NCBI RefSeq assembly: GCF_014805685.1
Contig: NC_060904.1
Location: 12,961,811 to 13,025,810, forward strand
Source of the DNA: Silurus meridionalis
Lineage: Eukaryota > Chordata > Actinopteri > Siluriformes > Siluridae
DNA length: 64,000 nucleotides
Reading direction: 5' to 3'
Within the stretch, counting starts at the first letter, position 1. Each line of letters starts with the position of its first letter. The position numbers and the translations under genes are program-made. Positions 1-12,633 of the stretch are shown here, piece by piece. Below the pieces are notes generated by a model that saw nothing but the letters and a program-made list of their open reading frames with translations, searched no databases and was not told where the DNA came from.

Positions 1-3000
1 ATGTGACATGGACAGAACATAAGACCCGTTAATACGTCAATACACCAATACACAGCAATGTGTTTATTTGATTGTGCCCCATACATAGTCCTCCTGCTGT
101 GAACTAGGTGGAGTCTGTAATTAGTTCCCAGGTGTAACACATTACTTGACAAACTGCCATTGTTCAAGGTGCCTTTTTTACTTTTTTGGAATACATTTAA
201 TAGTAAGCTTTATTATAAATCTAAATTTTAAAATATTACCTGTAAAAGTGTCACTGAAAAATTTTATATTGACGAGTGTATGAGTGGATGTTAGAAATAT
301 GTCCAATCACTTTAGCTATCCTCATTGAGTCCACTGATTTCACTTGAGCATAAATATCAAGGTTTAATTAAAACATGAATAAATACATTAGGGACTAATG
401 CAGTATTACAACATTCAGATAACTAAATCTAGTTTCCCCAAACTTTATTCATGCTAGCTTGTGGTAATAAAATCAAAGAGCTAATTACCAAACTAATCAC
501 TGCAGCCGCTGCAGGGATTAGAAACTTGGATAGCAAATCCCCATTCAAATGAAAACCCAATACCTGATAAATGAAGAGCGGAGAGTAGAAATCAGCCTTC
601 CTCCACACCATTATTAGTGTTGTAAGGAACTGGAAATTGGAGTTTGGAATTTACACTAAGCACACACACTTAGTCTCTGTCTCTGTAACCCTCGCTCTCT
701 ATTTCTTTCTCCTTTTTTTACACACAGTCACACACACACTGTGCATAATATAGAGTATATGACCCTTAATCTCATTGTAGTTAATGACATAATTACTTAT
801 TATAAATAACACTAATTAGGTTTATTAATGAAAGTGAACACTGAGGAAAAGATGTGATTGTGTAGCTGGTGGATTTTAGCCAGATCTTGAAAACAGCTTA
901 AAATATTCATTTGAAGATATATATATAGTAGAATTATTATTTTAAAGGTTTTCAGGAATTGTTTCATACAGTACAAGAGAACCTATTGACTGTAGGTGGA
1001 AAAATGAGCTTTAAAATTCATCAGACATCTTGCTATTCTAAAGCAAAAATGCTGCATAAAGGTAAAGGTAACATTTTTCATTAAGTGGGTGTCGATATTG
1101 ATACTGATAGAGCGTGAACTGATTCATGTCTGGTTCTTGTCATTGCTCTAGTGACTGAGATTTCTGAAGAACTGTCTACCAAGACAGAAACATGAACTGT
1201 GGAATGAGTTCCAGGATCATTTATAATATGTCAAAAATCCTCCATTTCTTGATGTCGCTTTGATTTGCAGAATAGCTGTATCAAACTGGCGTAAAATATG
1301 AGTCAAGCAGCTTATAGACCACAATATTAAAAATAGTGATATAATGTGCATTTTTGTTGGACTATCATTAATACTATTCTTAATACCATATAGTTTTACT
1401 TAAAATAAATTGCATCTCTAATTAGCTCACTTTGTTGTTGTACTGTACAACTGCTATAGCTCTGGTCATGTGAAATCTAAAGGGTTGATGGTAAAGGACA
1501 ATCGACCACAATGTGTTATTTCCAACCCGCTAGTAATGTTTATTAGACATTTTAAGTAATAAGTGGATTATAAAAATCATCTTGTAAATTCATACAAATC
1601 AGAATAATAATAATTATCCAGTTACGATTAAACATGGTGGGTTTATGTTCAACGTTTGATTGCAATTGCATCAAGGTGTGAAATCATAATGACAGGGTTC
1701 ATTATGTTGAACATAAACTGCACAATTGGGTGGTGCATTTGTGAAAGGAATTATAATTTCGTTTTTATAGTGATACTCTTGGTATTTTGTTAGTATACCA
1801 TAGTTTGAGCATTTTAAGCATTTGCTTTTACTGTGCATGCTGCAATGATCATGTGTCAACATCTATTGTCTTAGAGTGTATTATTTAGTGTTACCTTTTT
1901 AAACTTGCTGCTGATGAAATTAATTCTTATTACATGATTCAACCACCACTAAGCTTTTTCCCATCCAATGGTGGTCCAATGATCATATACAATGTTGGGT
2001 TTGTATGTACTGTACTATGTACCACTTTTGTTCTCATCAGATAAATTAAAAAAATAAAAAAGATAATTGGTTTTCCTAAGTCCAGCATTGGATTGTCTGG
2101 GCTATGAATATCCTGTAAACTGCAGCTTCCATCTAAGCTGTGGAGCCTTTCTGTTCCTTCAGAATTACCCTCTTCTACTTTTACTTTTGATCAGCCTCAT
2201 CTTGGCCAATAGCTTTGGCTATGCCATAATCTTTGCATCCTTAATAATCGATTAATTGGTGCTGTGTAGGACATTTTGAGACATGTTTATAACCAAACAT
2301 TAGAAAAGATCTACTTTTTTTTATTGATGTGGTTTATTTAGATATGTTCTCTACCAAACTCTACGTGTTTCATGAAGCTAGGCTCTACCTAGAAAAGTGT
2401 GTACATTTTTATTTGTGAATGATTTTGGCTGCTATTATGAACATTTTTGTAAAGATTCAGAACATGGAATCCAATCCCACCAATTTCAGATCCATTGTTT
2501 TATCAGTAAAAACACTTTAACCACTTGTGTAAGTACTATCAGTTCTATACTATTTAATTATAAGTTTTTTTAAGCAATTTAATTGAGCAATGTGATTGAG
2601 CAGAGCACTTCCATTGCTGGCAGTCTTAGTAAACCATGGAAAATGACTGTTAGTCTGAGCAATTACATTAAATAAAGACTTCCCAGAATGCTACACCAAA
2701 AGTCTTCCGGTTTGTCCATTCTAAATATCCAAAGCAAAGCGATTTAAATGAATCATTACTAAATTACTATAATAAACAATGTTGGGCTCTGACAATATGC
2801 CCACTCTGAAAGAGCTCAGCTCTTTTTAAATTATCATCAATTCCTGAGTGAACACAATCATTTTTCCATCATGTGTTAGACTTTTAATGCCATTGCCCGA
2901 AGGCCAGCATTTTAATCCTTTAAATGCTTTGCTATAAGCCATTTAAACCAAGAAAAAAAAGCAGATGGAAAGAGGTCAAAGAATAGTCCTCGCTGACATT

Positions 3001-3420
3001 CAGGAGATCGGGAGAAAGTTTAAATGAGTTTTGTGGTTTCGAGTGAAACTTAGATGAGCTCAATTGATTGCAATAACTAAAACTATTGGAAAGGAATGTT
3101 CAGCATTGGTCATTTTATAAATATTGCAGGATTGCATGGTAGAAGGTGAAGCTTTACTTCTTTTTCTCATTATTGCCTCATTATTTTCATACACAATGGA
3201 TCTGGAGTTGAATGTGCCTGGGGCTGAAATTGTAATTTATACCCTAAAAAAAATAGACGAAATTACTTAAATATGGCCATCAGTAACAAATTAACCAGGT
3301 TAACAAACAACTCAAAATGAGTCATTTAAATGCATTTTGAGCCAAAGCTACAATTAGTAGATGTCTAAATTGAATCAGTGAAATGTTATTTAGTCTAAGG
3401 TATAACTTAACAAACCTTTG
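1..3420. other. Intergenic DNA, no gene seen
   Basis: AT-rich DNA downstream of znf804b (the gene reads towards lower coordinates and ends near 20 kb). Both strands show only short random open frames without recognisable domains. A small CA-rich patch lies near 660-740 and a short TA run near 918-926. I see no RNA gene or recognisable transposon. Confidence 0.5.
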
Positions 3421-3424
3421 GCTT

Positions 3425-3520
3425 CTTTTTCTTTTTCTTCTTCTCCCATTAGGGGTCGCTACAGCGAATTATCTGTCTCCATACCACCCTGTTATTATAA
3501 TTATAACAGCTCATCACCTC
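3425..3520 (-). mobile_element. 3' end of an RTE-like LINE/SINE tail (fragment)
   Basis: Read on the minus strand, this stretch carries the tail signature CGCTGTAGCGACCCCTAAT followed by GGGAGAAG and AAG-rich repeats. The same tail closes the LINE fragment near 19768-19816 and the SINE at 34184-34418. It is therefore the 3' terminus of a retroelement inserted in minus orientation, truncated upstream. How far the copy extends to the right (to about 3740) is unclear. Confidence 0.6.
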
Positions 3521-3529
3521 ATGGGAGTG

Positions 3530-4989
3530 TTGTCGTATACAAACAGAATTAAATCACAATATACACAATCTATACACAACCTTTTAAAAAAAAGGATTAA
3601 AAAGTGGTACCATTTCACTCCTAATCTCCTCAAGGCACCACCAAGGAGGGAATGTTCAACTTATTCTGGCTTCTTATGTCTTCTTTTTCAAAAGCCCAAC
3701 TCCAGTTTTTGGCAGGTCCTAGATTTGGCCGATTCTTTATAAACTAAATGAACCTGTTCATTTAAACCATCACCTTAACAAAAAATTGCAAAATATCTAA
3801 ACTATTAATGCAGCTATAGTAGTATCTCCCTTATCTCACATACATTGAGGTTTGACTTCTAAGACGATGCTTTCGAGGTCAGAGTTCTTATGTTCAAATC
3901 CTTACTAGTGGAATTGATGCTTCTGACTTTAGGAGACTGCCTTATTTGGACAACAGGTTCCTATACATCCCATTAAATAAGTACATTAATTGAGATATGT
4001 CTTGCTGACTTGTATATGTTATAGTTTTAGATCTCACTGAAAAATTAAAAAAGCTCTCTAACACCAAAGCAAGCCACATAATGTATTTATTTGAAGATAA
4101 TTAAAATAATAATTAATAATAATTAAAAATGCTATCCACTCTGTCCCAATGTGCATTTTATACCAGACAACACATTTTAAGCAGCCAAAGCTATGACGGT
4201 ATTTTTTAAAGGGCTTGCTGATATTTAAATGACAGAAGAGGGTTATCACTCAGTGGTTGTACCCCAAATAATATAAACAGAGAAATGTCTATAGCTTGCT
4301 GGATAATTAAAACTTTATTAACAAAATATCTTGTTGCCTATTGGAGTGAGGTAGTCTTTCACAGATCTGTTCTTTTAAGGCTGTGGAGGAGTGTGTCCTC
4401 ACAAACTGCATAACACACAATAGATGAAATTGAGGGCAGTTCATGTGACCCTCAAGATTTAATTACTAGTTCTAAAAAATTGCCATAAGATGGTCCAATT
4501 GAAAAATCCACAACAGTGAGTTAAATCAATAGTCAAGGGGGCATGAGGTCAGGCAACTCTCTTCCCTTTGCTTTGAAGAATGATCTGTCCGTCCATGATT
4601 AGCCTCACAACTTACCTATGGAGTTAATGCAGTGTAGGACATTTGTAGTCAAGACAGTGTATATGCGCTAACAAGTGACAATAGCACCCAAAAGGCAGCT
4701 TCTTGGTCTGGGAAAGGTTTGTAGCAGACACAGGTGGATTGCATATGCCATGTAAACAGAATGACATTATGATTGTTTTGGTGATTTTTTGGTTGATGCA
4801 CTGGCACACTCTTAGCCTTACCACCTCCTGCTTTACCTTTCCACATTTTTCTCTGCCCACATTAACCACAATTCAGCAGTTATAGACTCCTCCTGGTTGA
4901 AAACCATTGCTTGACTTTGCTAGTGGAAGTTCCTCATTGGGTATGACCTAGCAGTTAAAAAAATACTTCTGCATGTGAGAGATCCTTCT

Positions 4990-4990
<1 letters not shown>
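3530..4990. other. Intergenic DNA, no gene seen
   Basis: No recognisable coding or RNA feature. Short open frames overlap on both strands around 4624-4885 but have no domain and no splice-like context. They look like chance. Confidence 0.45.

Positions 4991-4992
<2 letters not shown>

Positions 4993-5060
<68 letters not shown>
4993..5060. repeat. (AT)n microsatellite
   Basis: Uninterrupted AT dinucleotide run of about 68 bp, seen directly. Open frames crossing it (Ile-Tyr repeats) are artefacts of the repeat. Confidence 0.98.
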
Positions 5061-5064
<4 letters not shown>

Positions 5065-5467
5065 CAATTTCCTATTTATATAAGGGACAACTGGATAAAA
5101 GCCAGCTCTCGCAGCACCATGGATAGCAACTCTCTGTGGGCTTATAGAGTTATTCCGACTGCTCTGAAAAGGGGCAAGTTGCCTCAATTTAAAAATATTC
5201 CCAAAGTATGTGACTTTCTCCGTTATACCGAACTCTCCTGAGGCCCCTCCTTAAAAGCCCATGTAACACGAGATATAAAATGTATGTCTCTAAAGATCTT
5301 CTTTTCACTATAAATAATTTAAACAGACATAAATTGTAGAGTTTCTGCTTGAATAAACTGTTTTGCAGATAGTGTGACCTTATGACTACACCCAGGTCCA
5401 CTTCACCAAACAAAACAAACCAAACCAACCTCACTAATAATTTTGTGTTTAAAATATCAAGGTTATT

Positions 5468-5538
5468 AGAAAAGAAAAGAAAAGAAAAGAAAAGAAAAGA
5501 AAAGAAAAGAAAAGAAAAGAAAAGAAAAGAAAAGAAAA
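5468..5538. repeat. (AAAAG)n microsatellite
   Basis: About 14 near-perfect units of the pentanucleotide AAAAG on the plus strand, seen directly. The Lys/Arg/Glu-rich frame over it is not a gene. Confidence 0.97.
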
Positions 5539-5669
5539 TACATAATCTAGAATGGCTATGTATGTTTTTTTATTTTAAACAAACATTTACAATCAATGCA
5601 TTTCCCCTTTCACTAGCAAGACAAACATTATATCAGGTAAAATGGTATATCCATTCCTATAACCTAGAT

Positions 5670-5737
5670 CGGTTGTCCCAAACTGTAATGTCTGACATTA
5701 CTCGGTCCGTGGTGCAAAAAAAGGTTGGGGACCACTG
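5670..5737. mobile_element. Miniature hAT (Charlie-like) remnant, 68 bp
   Basis: A 68-bp unit is flanked by a perfect 8-bp direct repeat, ACCTAGAT, at 5662-5669 and 5738-5745. The right end read inward is CAGTGGTCCCCAACC; the left end is CGGTTGTCCCAAACT, a degraded match. An 8-bp duplication with CAGTG-type ends is the hallmark of hAT transposons, and the GGTTGGGGACC motif is typical of Charlie-type hAT elements (remembered). It carries almost no interior and is an extreme deletion derivative. Confidence 0.75.
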
Positions 5738-5745
5738 ACCTAGAT

Positions 5746-6639
5746 CATTATCAGATCCTTATTATTTAAAATCACTGCAGACTTGGCAATAACTTGGCAA
5801 ATCCTAAGTCATATGAAGGTTCTGGCATGCATGCCCTTGCAAACAACAAGGTAACAGGTCGTTCTTCCATCTCTGCTGGATATCTTGGGGTACATAGCAC
5901 TTCAGTTACATATGTAATTATCATTCTATAGCATACTAATGTTTTTCAAATGCTATGGTTATATAGTGCCAGTATCAAAGGGACACATGCCCAACTGGCA
6001 ACTGATTCCTTGAAACAACACTCCTGCATCTCACTGTTCCTTGGACATTTCTCAGAGCTTTTTGCTGAGATGTTAGATGAGTCCAAAATACACCCACAGC
6101 CATTAGTAGCACACAGAGCACACAAATTGTAAAGCCTGAGCACTCACTCATATTTTGTTTGAAGAGAACTGTAGCAGGGTCAGGCAATCATACCATAATT
6201 ATGTCTGTGATGGCAGAAGATACACTAAATCAGTTCTCTGTTAAAGCCTGCATGGTCATCTGTCAAGACCAAAAAAGTGCACTGTGTGTGCATGTTTGTA
6301 TTTGCCCATCTATCGATATTTTTGTATTTAAAATACAGATTCAAGTATTATAGGAAAATCCTTTTAGGGTCCCAAAGATTAACCATTTTGTAAATAAGTT
6401 TGTTTAGTTTCTTTAGTTTCTTTCTTTTTAACAAAATCTTCTCATGGAAATCTATAGTTTAGCCTTAGCATGAAAAAAACCCATCTCTTTGAAAAGAGAA
6501 TACATGCAAGCTCTAGAAATTGGCTTTTCTGCTTTAGCTAAACAGCTCTTGCACCAAATCTGAATTAAACTCACCTGGTGAACAGGCAAATTCACTTAAG
6601 GGAAAACGGCACTGGCATGACAGATAAACATAATTATCA
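5746..6639. other. Intergenic DNA, no gene seen
   Basis: No supported feature. Opposed short open frames around 5946-6187 are chance overlaps in both strands. Confidence 0.4.
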
Positions 6640-8111
6640 TTTGACTGAAAAAAGATTGGATGTTGTGTAAAATAAAAAATAAAAACAGAAAGCAACAGAA
6701 ATGTTAATAACCCATATTTTATTCACAATAAAACATAAACATCAAAATATTAAATTGAGGAAATCTTATGTACCATTTTAAGAAAATATGGCAGTTTTAA
6801 TTTTGATGGCTGCACCACGTCCCACAAAATTTAAGACAGGGAGACAAAAAAATGGAAAAGTAGGTGTCAATAAAAAGAAACAGATGTAGGAACATTTAGC
6901 AACTAATTTTGTTTAATAAGCAACAAGACAGTAACATAAAAAAGCATCTTAGAGAGACAGAGTATCTTAGAAGTAAAGATAGTTGATAAAGGTTCACCAA
7001 TCTGTGAACGACCAAATCTACAATTTGTGGAACAATTTCAAAATAATGTTTATCAACATACAATTGCAAAGACTTTGAATATGTCATAAATTACAGTACA
7101 TAATATCATTAAAAGATTTAAATAATCTAAAAAAAATCGAAAATCAATATTGGAAGCCTGTGATCTTTTGACCCTCGGGCTGCACTGCATTATAAACAGA
7201 TACAATTCAGTAATGGAAACCACTGCATGGGCTCAGAAACACCTCCAGAAATCACTGTCTTGAACACAGTCCACCGTGTCATCCACAAATATAGGTTGAA
7301 GCTCTAGGTCTTCTCCAGGTCAAAGCGCATTTAAAATGTCAACGTGGAAAACTGTTCTATGTTCAGACAAAACAAAATTAGAAATTATTTTTGGAAACCA
7401 TGGGCGCTGTGCCCTCCCAGCTCCCAGAACTCATTTCAAAAACCTGCATCTCTGATAGTATGTGGGTGCATTATGTCTATTGAACGGGGAAGCTTGCACA
7501 TCTAGAAAGGCATCATCAATGCTAAAAGATTATATATAGGGTATTAGATCAACATACTGTTCTGTATAGTCAATGTCAACAATGTATTTCTCAAGGAAGG
7601 CCTTGCATATTTCAGTAAGACAATGCTAAGTGTTATACTGCATTATTTACAACAGCATAGCTAGAGGAATCCAGGTAGTCCAGGTAACCAGCTGTCCAGA
7701 CCTTTCATTAGGTGAAAAGATTTGGTGCATCATGAAATGAAAAAAGAAGTCCTAGGACTGCTAAGCAGCTGGAATCCTGTACCAGGTATGAATAAGACAA
7801 CCTTGCTTTCCTAAAAGTCCAGCAAATGGCCTACTCAGTTCCCAGACATATACAGACTATATCTAGGGAAATGAGGGAATGCTATAAAGTGGTAAACATG
7901 GCCCCATCCCTTCGCTTTTGGGACCTATTGCCGCCATCAAATTCAAAATTACAGATTTTCTCCCTTGACATGGTATATTTACTCCCTTTAAACATTTGAA
8001 ATGTCTTCTATTATGTATAAAATGTGTGTTTATAAGCCTTGCAAATCATTGCATTCTGTTTTTTATTTACATTGTGCACAGTGACCCAACTTTTTTGGTG
8101 TTGGGGTTGTA
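6640..8111 (+). mobile_element. Decayed Tc1/mariner-type transposon
   Basis: The right end reads CCCAACTTTTTTGGTGTTGG then GGTTGTA. The left end near 6640-6665 is a degraded inverted match, followed on both sides by subterminal blocks resembling TGTAAATAAAAACAGAATGC. The interior on the plus strand keeps traces of a DDE transposase: the segment around 7610-7740 can be read as a Q-x-DNA-like motif followed by a remnant of the pro-Ile-glu-asn-x-W helix, broken by stops. This is a long-dead copy of about 1.47 kb. Superfamily assignment rests on remembered fish elements; the frame is too damaged to give a protein. Confidence 0.7.
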
Positions 8112-9395
8112 GAATCTTGTTGGCATTGCTGGCATATTTGAAACTGTAAGTGTATTTTTCCATTATTTAAAAAAAGAAAAATTAATAACACCTTAATTGT
8201 ATATAATGGTGCCTGCATGTCCTTTAAACATTTAATAACATAGCCATTCATGAAAGCCCAGACCCTGAAAAAAAATATGAAAAGTATAATAATAATAAAA
8301 AGATATATTTTTAGTTATTTGAATTAAATGAGAGAATGAGAGAAAAGTCTGAGATTTTTTTCTAAAGTTGATCATCCAGAAGGTGCACAAAGCTAATATG
8401 TTCCCAGAACCTCATCTTTTATTTTTCGAGGCTTTGTGATGCATGAAAAAAAAAAAATCTATTTAGGTGCCAAGGATAAATCTGCCCAATCATGTACATG
8501 AGAAACAAGAAGTTATGCAGAGGATCATAAGTATGCAGTGAAAAGATTGCACTTGTGCTGAGGGGCCCATTGTGGTGTTTCCAAATATGATTTAATCAGT
8601 CATCTGCAGGCAGCAGGAAACTCATTGACAGCATAATTTATCTCTCTCTCGGCCCCTTACTCCCATATCCCTCCACCTATCCCACTTTCATTCTTTGTAT
8701 TTCTTTATCTTTCAAGCATTTAAATGTTCTGCTCATCTTCTTTTGTCCTGATCTTTTTCTTTCCTTTTCACACTTGTTTTTTTGTCTTGCAACAAGCTGA
8801 CAAGAAAAAAGTGAACAATGGCGAATGAGACAAACAGCGAAGCAGCAAGTGTGAAGAGTGACAGCAAGTCAAGCAAAACATGACAGGAAACACAGCAGCA
8901 AAAGGTAAAGAGACTGTAAACCGACAAGTAACAGAATAGAAACGATGATATAAATAACTTTGAGAAACGGTGTGGAGAAGGAAAAAAACGAACAAATAAA
9001 CATTAGTACGAAATCCATAGAGGGATCACACAGTGAAGAAAAGATGAAAGGGGGAGTAGTGAGAAATAGAAGTGCCTACATGATGTGTGATTTATGTCAC
9101 CGCAAAAGGCCCATTCCTGTGATTAGGCACTTTGGGCAGTAAATTGCTTCTGAAATTTAATGATGCAGAACTGAAGTTGGGTATGTGGCACATTGTCAAA
9201 AAAGAGTCAAGGAAAAGAAGATTGGTGTCTAATAGCATTTCCTTCTCTGCTCTCCACTGAAAAGTGCTGGGGTTTGCACCATTTTGTTTGTCACATTGAA
9301 ATGTAAAATGTATAAAGAATAATTCTGGTGATATAAACGGATCTGAACCAAATGGCTGCTGGGAAAATATGACTTGACAAATGAGGTGAAGGAGG

Positions 9396-9397
<2 letters not shown>
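8112..9397. other. Intergenic DNA, no gene seen
   Basis: No recognisable gene. A lysine-rich short frame at 8960-9142 on the plus strand has no domain and is likely chance. Confidence 0.4.

Positions 9398-9469
<72 letters not shown>
9398..9469. repeat. (GT)n microsatellite
   Basis: Uninterrupted GT run of about 72 bp, seen directly. The minus-strand His-Thr open frame over it is an artefact. Confidence 0.98.
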
Positions 9470-9470
<1 letters not shown>

Positions 9471-9579
9471 CTTATGAAAGACAGACTCCAAAGTTAATTT
9501 AGCATTATAAGGATCGAAATGTGTGATCATCAGAAAATAATAAACAGCTGACAAGAAAGATGTGGGAAGAAAAAGGGGG

Positions 9580-9747
9580 TTGGAGTACAGTGGTACATTG
9601 GTCATGAGTTCAAATCCCAGCACCAAAAAGCTGCCTTTGTTGTGCTCTTAAACAAGGCACCTAACGCTCAACTGCTCATTTGTATTAATTAGACTATTTT
9701 ATGTCCCTCTGGATTAGTGCATTTGCCAAGTGCCATAAATGTAAATA
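9580..9747 (-). repeat. Dispersed teleost repeat, GGCAGATGCCCTTATCC family
   Basis: In reverse complement this carries the block of ACATTTA, GGCACTTGGCAAATGC and TCCAGAG, then further in a GTTTAAGAGC block and a TTTGAACTC block. The same family occurs on the plus strand at 45788, 47678 and 58678. It is a common interspersed repeat of fish genomes that I recognise by sequence but cannot name safely. Confidence 0.7.
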
Positions 9748-9881
9748 TTTCTTGATATTAAAGAAATCAAGACCTCAATAAATGTGAAACTGTTATACTG
9801 AAACATTTGAAATGCGGTTTGTAGTTCTGGTCTTAATTTATTGATTTATGTATAGGTTATTTCCTTGAAAAAGTTCCTATT

Positions 9882-10203
9882 TGTCAGGGAACCACCGGCC
9901 ACGCCTTCCCTCCACACCCAGCACGCTTGCAGCACCTCACTTACTAATCACCGTCACCTGTTTCCCATCATCCCTCCCCCTACTTAAGGCCCTCACTCTC
10001 ATTCACTTATCGTCCATTCTACAGTGCATTCTGGAGATCATTCATGGACTACCCATGCTATGGACTTTACCCGTTTCTTGGTTCTATTACATACTACACC
10101 CGTTTTCCGGTACAGCTGCTTCCTGGCTGTTTGTATTCTGTTTAAAGACTAGTAAACCTCATTATAGTTACTTCGGTTTTGTCTGCTTGATACCAGCCTG
10201 TCA
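9882..10203 (+). mobile_element. Solo LTR, 322 bp
   Basis: The unit begins TGTCAGGGAACC and ends CCAGCCTGTCA, so it has the TG...CA ends of a long terminal repeat with short inverted termini. It is flanked by a perfect 5-bp duplication, CTATT, at 9877-9881 and 10204-10208. Inside is a pyrimidine-rich stretch with CTACTTAAGGCCC, a plausible TATA-like core promoter near 9981, and AGTAAACCTC near 10150, which resembles the AATAAA-type signal of LTRs. No gag or pol flanks it, so it is a recombined solo LTR. Orientation is inferred from the promoter-like block. Confidence 0.75.
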
Positions 10204-10208
10204 CTATT

Positions 10209-11555
10209 ACAGATACAATGTGTCATATTGTGTAATCTAACAAACACAATTTTATCTTAAAAATGGCCAACATGAACTTCAACTACCAGCATGTTGACCC
10301 AATCACTGGACTGGAATTCCCAATCACTGTACTGAAATATTGTTCACCTGTTTCCAAGTTATATATTTGTTTTGCATTTATAAGTTTGAGACATTTTTGC
10401 CAAAATTTTTAATATCCTTTTTTTTTACTTTCATTTTGCTTGTTTAGCTTCTTATCAATGTTTGCATTTTTCATGTCGTTTTGCTTTATCAGCTGAGCCT
10501 GTCTGTATGTCCCATTCCTTTTACATGTTTCAATACTTTTCAGTATTCCTAATATTGTGACTGTTCCTATTCTTTTGCCTTCCTTGTTATTGATACTGCT
10601 TCAACATTTCTGCCTGTGCCACCCTCTGTATCCATTTAGGTTTTTTCTTTTACGTCTTTTATGTCTATTTTTTACATCTAACAGGATACAATATATTCGA
10701 TCATTATGGGAAAACAGTTGGATTTTAATTAATGCTCTTTAAAAAAATGACCCTATTTTCCACCTGCGTCGCATTTAAGACTCAGTTTGGCAAGTTAACA
10801 GTTTGATATGACAAGCACAACTGTGATCAAATCAGGTTGATCATTAAATATAAAGCTTTGTACAGCTGATAAGTAAGAGTGTATAGACGAAGAAGAGAGA
10901 GAGCTCAATAGTCTGCTAGAATAAAGCACTGCTGTATTACTCTCTTTAGACTGGTGCCAAAATCAGCACATAATCAAGAAGCATTATGGAAACTAACGTT
11001 CATGAAAGCGCTTTTGCATTTAATTACTGCTGTCTGAATAAACACCAATGAAAAGTAACTCTTAGTTCTGGCCCTGTGAGACCCTCTACTACTGTACATC
11101 ATTTAATTGCTAATATGTCATGTTCACTAAATGGATAGAATGTTAATTAGGCATGCTTGAGCACAGAAACCACTAAACAACTCAAATAGAAGAATGTTTA
11201 AATGTCAGTGCTTTACAGGAAATGTAGCATGATGAAACATCTTTTAGGACGCACCTTAAAATGAACACTGCCGATTTCTGGTGTGATTTCTCATTTATAC
11301 TTTTAAGAAAGACGTATGAACAAAGCATCCCAGAAAACATTATTTTTCTGATGAAAGGTTTTGCTTTGACAATTCAAAATATTCATCTTTGTCACTGATG
11401 CTTGTGCAGAGTTCCCTAAGACAAATATTAGATAAAAGATGTATTGGCATTAAAGATATATTTGGCTTTTGAGCTTTCCTCTGTGAAATGTATTAAACAC
11501 TGTAGATACAGCACTGTGTACATGTTTTTTGTAGAAAAAATGCTAAAAAAAAAAA
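10209..11555. other. Intergenic DNA, no gene seen
   Basis: AT-rich, with a pyrimidine-rich stretch at 10380-10680. No coding or RNA feature can be supported. Confidence 0.4.
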
Positions 11556-12505
11556 AAGTAACTGCTTCTTATTAAGAAAATGGAAAGTAAATAAACAGAA
11601 GAAATTTACAAATCAAATAAATATTTTGGTGTGATCAATTCTTCTAGGTAAATTTTTTTTGCACAGTTCTGCACAGTTTTTGAAGGAAATCAGCAGGTAG
11701 GTTGTTCCAAACATCTTGGAGAACTAACCACAAATCTTCTGTGGATATAGGGTGCCTAAAATTCTTTTGTCTTTTAATGTAATGCCAGACAGACTTAATA
11801 GACCAATATTTCATATTTTGATTTTTCATTCCAGCACATCTGCTGCTATTTTCTCTTCACCACATGTTTTCATGCATAGTCAAGTTGCTTAGCCTTGTTT
11901 CATTGCTGGAGTTATTTTTATGTTTGGGTTTTTTTTGTATCACAATTCTTCTGCTCGTTCTTTTGCCACAGCCAAATATTTCAGATTTTGACTAATCAGA
12001 CCAGAGTGCCTACTGCCATTTTTCTTAACTGCAGGTTCTATGTTTGTGTGCATAGTTGAGTCGCTTAGCCTTTTTTCCATGTTGGAGGTATGGCTTTTTA
12101 GCCACTGTTCTTCCATAAAGACCACTTCTGTTCAGGTGTCTCCAGACAGTAATGGGTGTACCTAGGTCCCACTGGTTTCCACCAGTTCTTTGCAAATAGC
12201 ACTACTAGCCATATTTTGATGTGAATGGGAAGTAAGCATGATGTGTCTTTTATGTGCTGGAAGTTAAACTTCCTTGACTGACCACTGCATCTACGGTCCT
12301 CAGCGTCCTTTTTATGTGCTGTTTCAAAATAGCTTGACCAGTACACTTTGAAACACCAGTCTGCTTTGAAAACTTCAAGACATACCTGATGCAATATAGC
12401 TACATTGTGTTTTGTTGCTGTGATATTGTGTATGACTTGTGACAAGAAACTGTCTTTCACAGCCTCACATTTGACTAAAACTTTTGTACAGTACTGTAGA
12501 TGTCC
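11556..12505 (-). mobile_element. Decayed Tc1-like transposon (ACTTTTGTACAGTACTGTA end)
   Basis: The end at 12480-12500 reads AAAACTTTTGTACAGTACTG, matching the terminal repeat of a fish Tc1-like family. The minus-strand frame ending near 12460 begins with a transposase-like helix-turn-helix trace (residues FLSQVIHNITATKHN, then a degraded second helix). The left part near 11625-11720 matches the element's 3' end, including a TTCTTCTAGGTA block. Internal parts are missing and frames are broken. A 3' fragment of the same family lies at 14630-14925 in opposite orientation. Confidence 0.65.
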
Positions 12506-12633
12506 ATCATGCCAGAGGTTAATAATTATAGCACTAGTTGATAAGAATGAGACTTAAATGTAAGTGTTTCTGATATTTTTCCATATCAGTTATATCTATA
12601 AAAAATGTAACAGATAACAAAGAAATCGTCTTC

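Noticed and set aside
3383..3742. 119-residue plus-strand ORF
   Set aside because: Its first part is the reverse strand of a retroelement tail and the rest is unstructured.
9881..10240. 119-residue ORF as a gene
   Set aside because: It spans almost exactly the solo LTR bounded by CTATT duplications.
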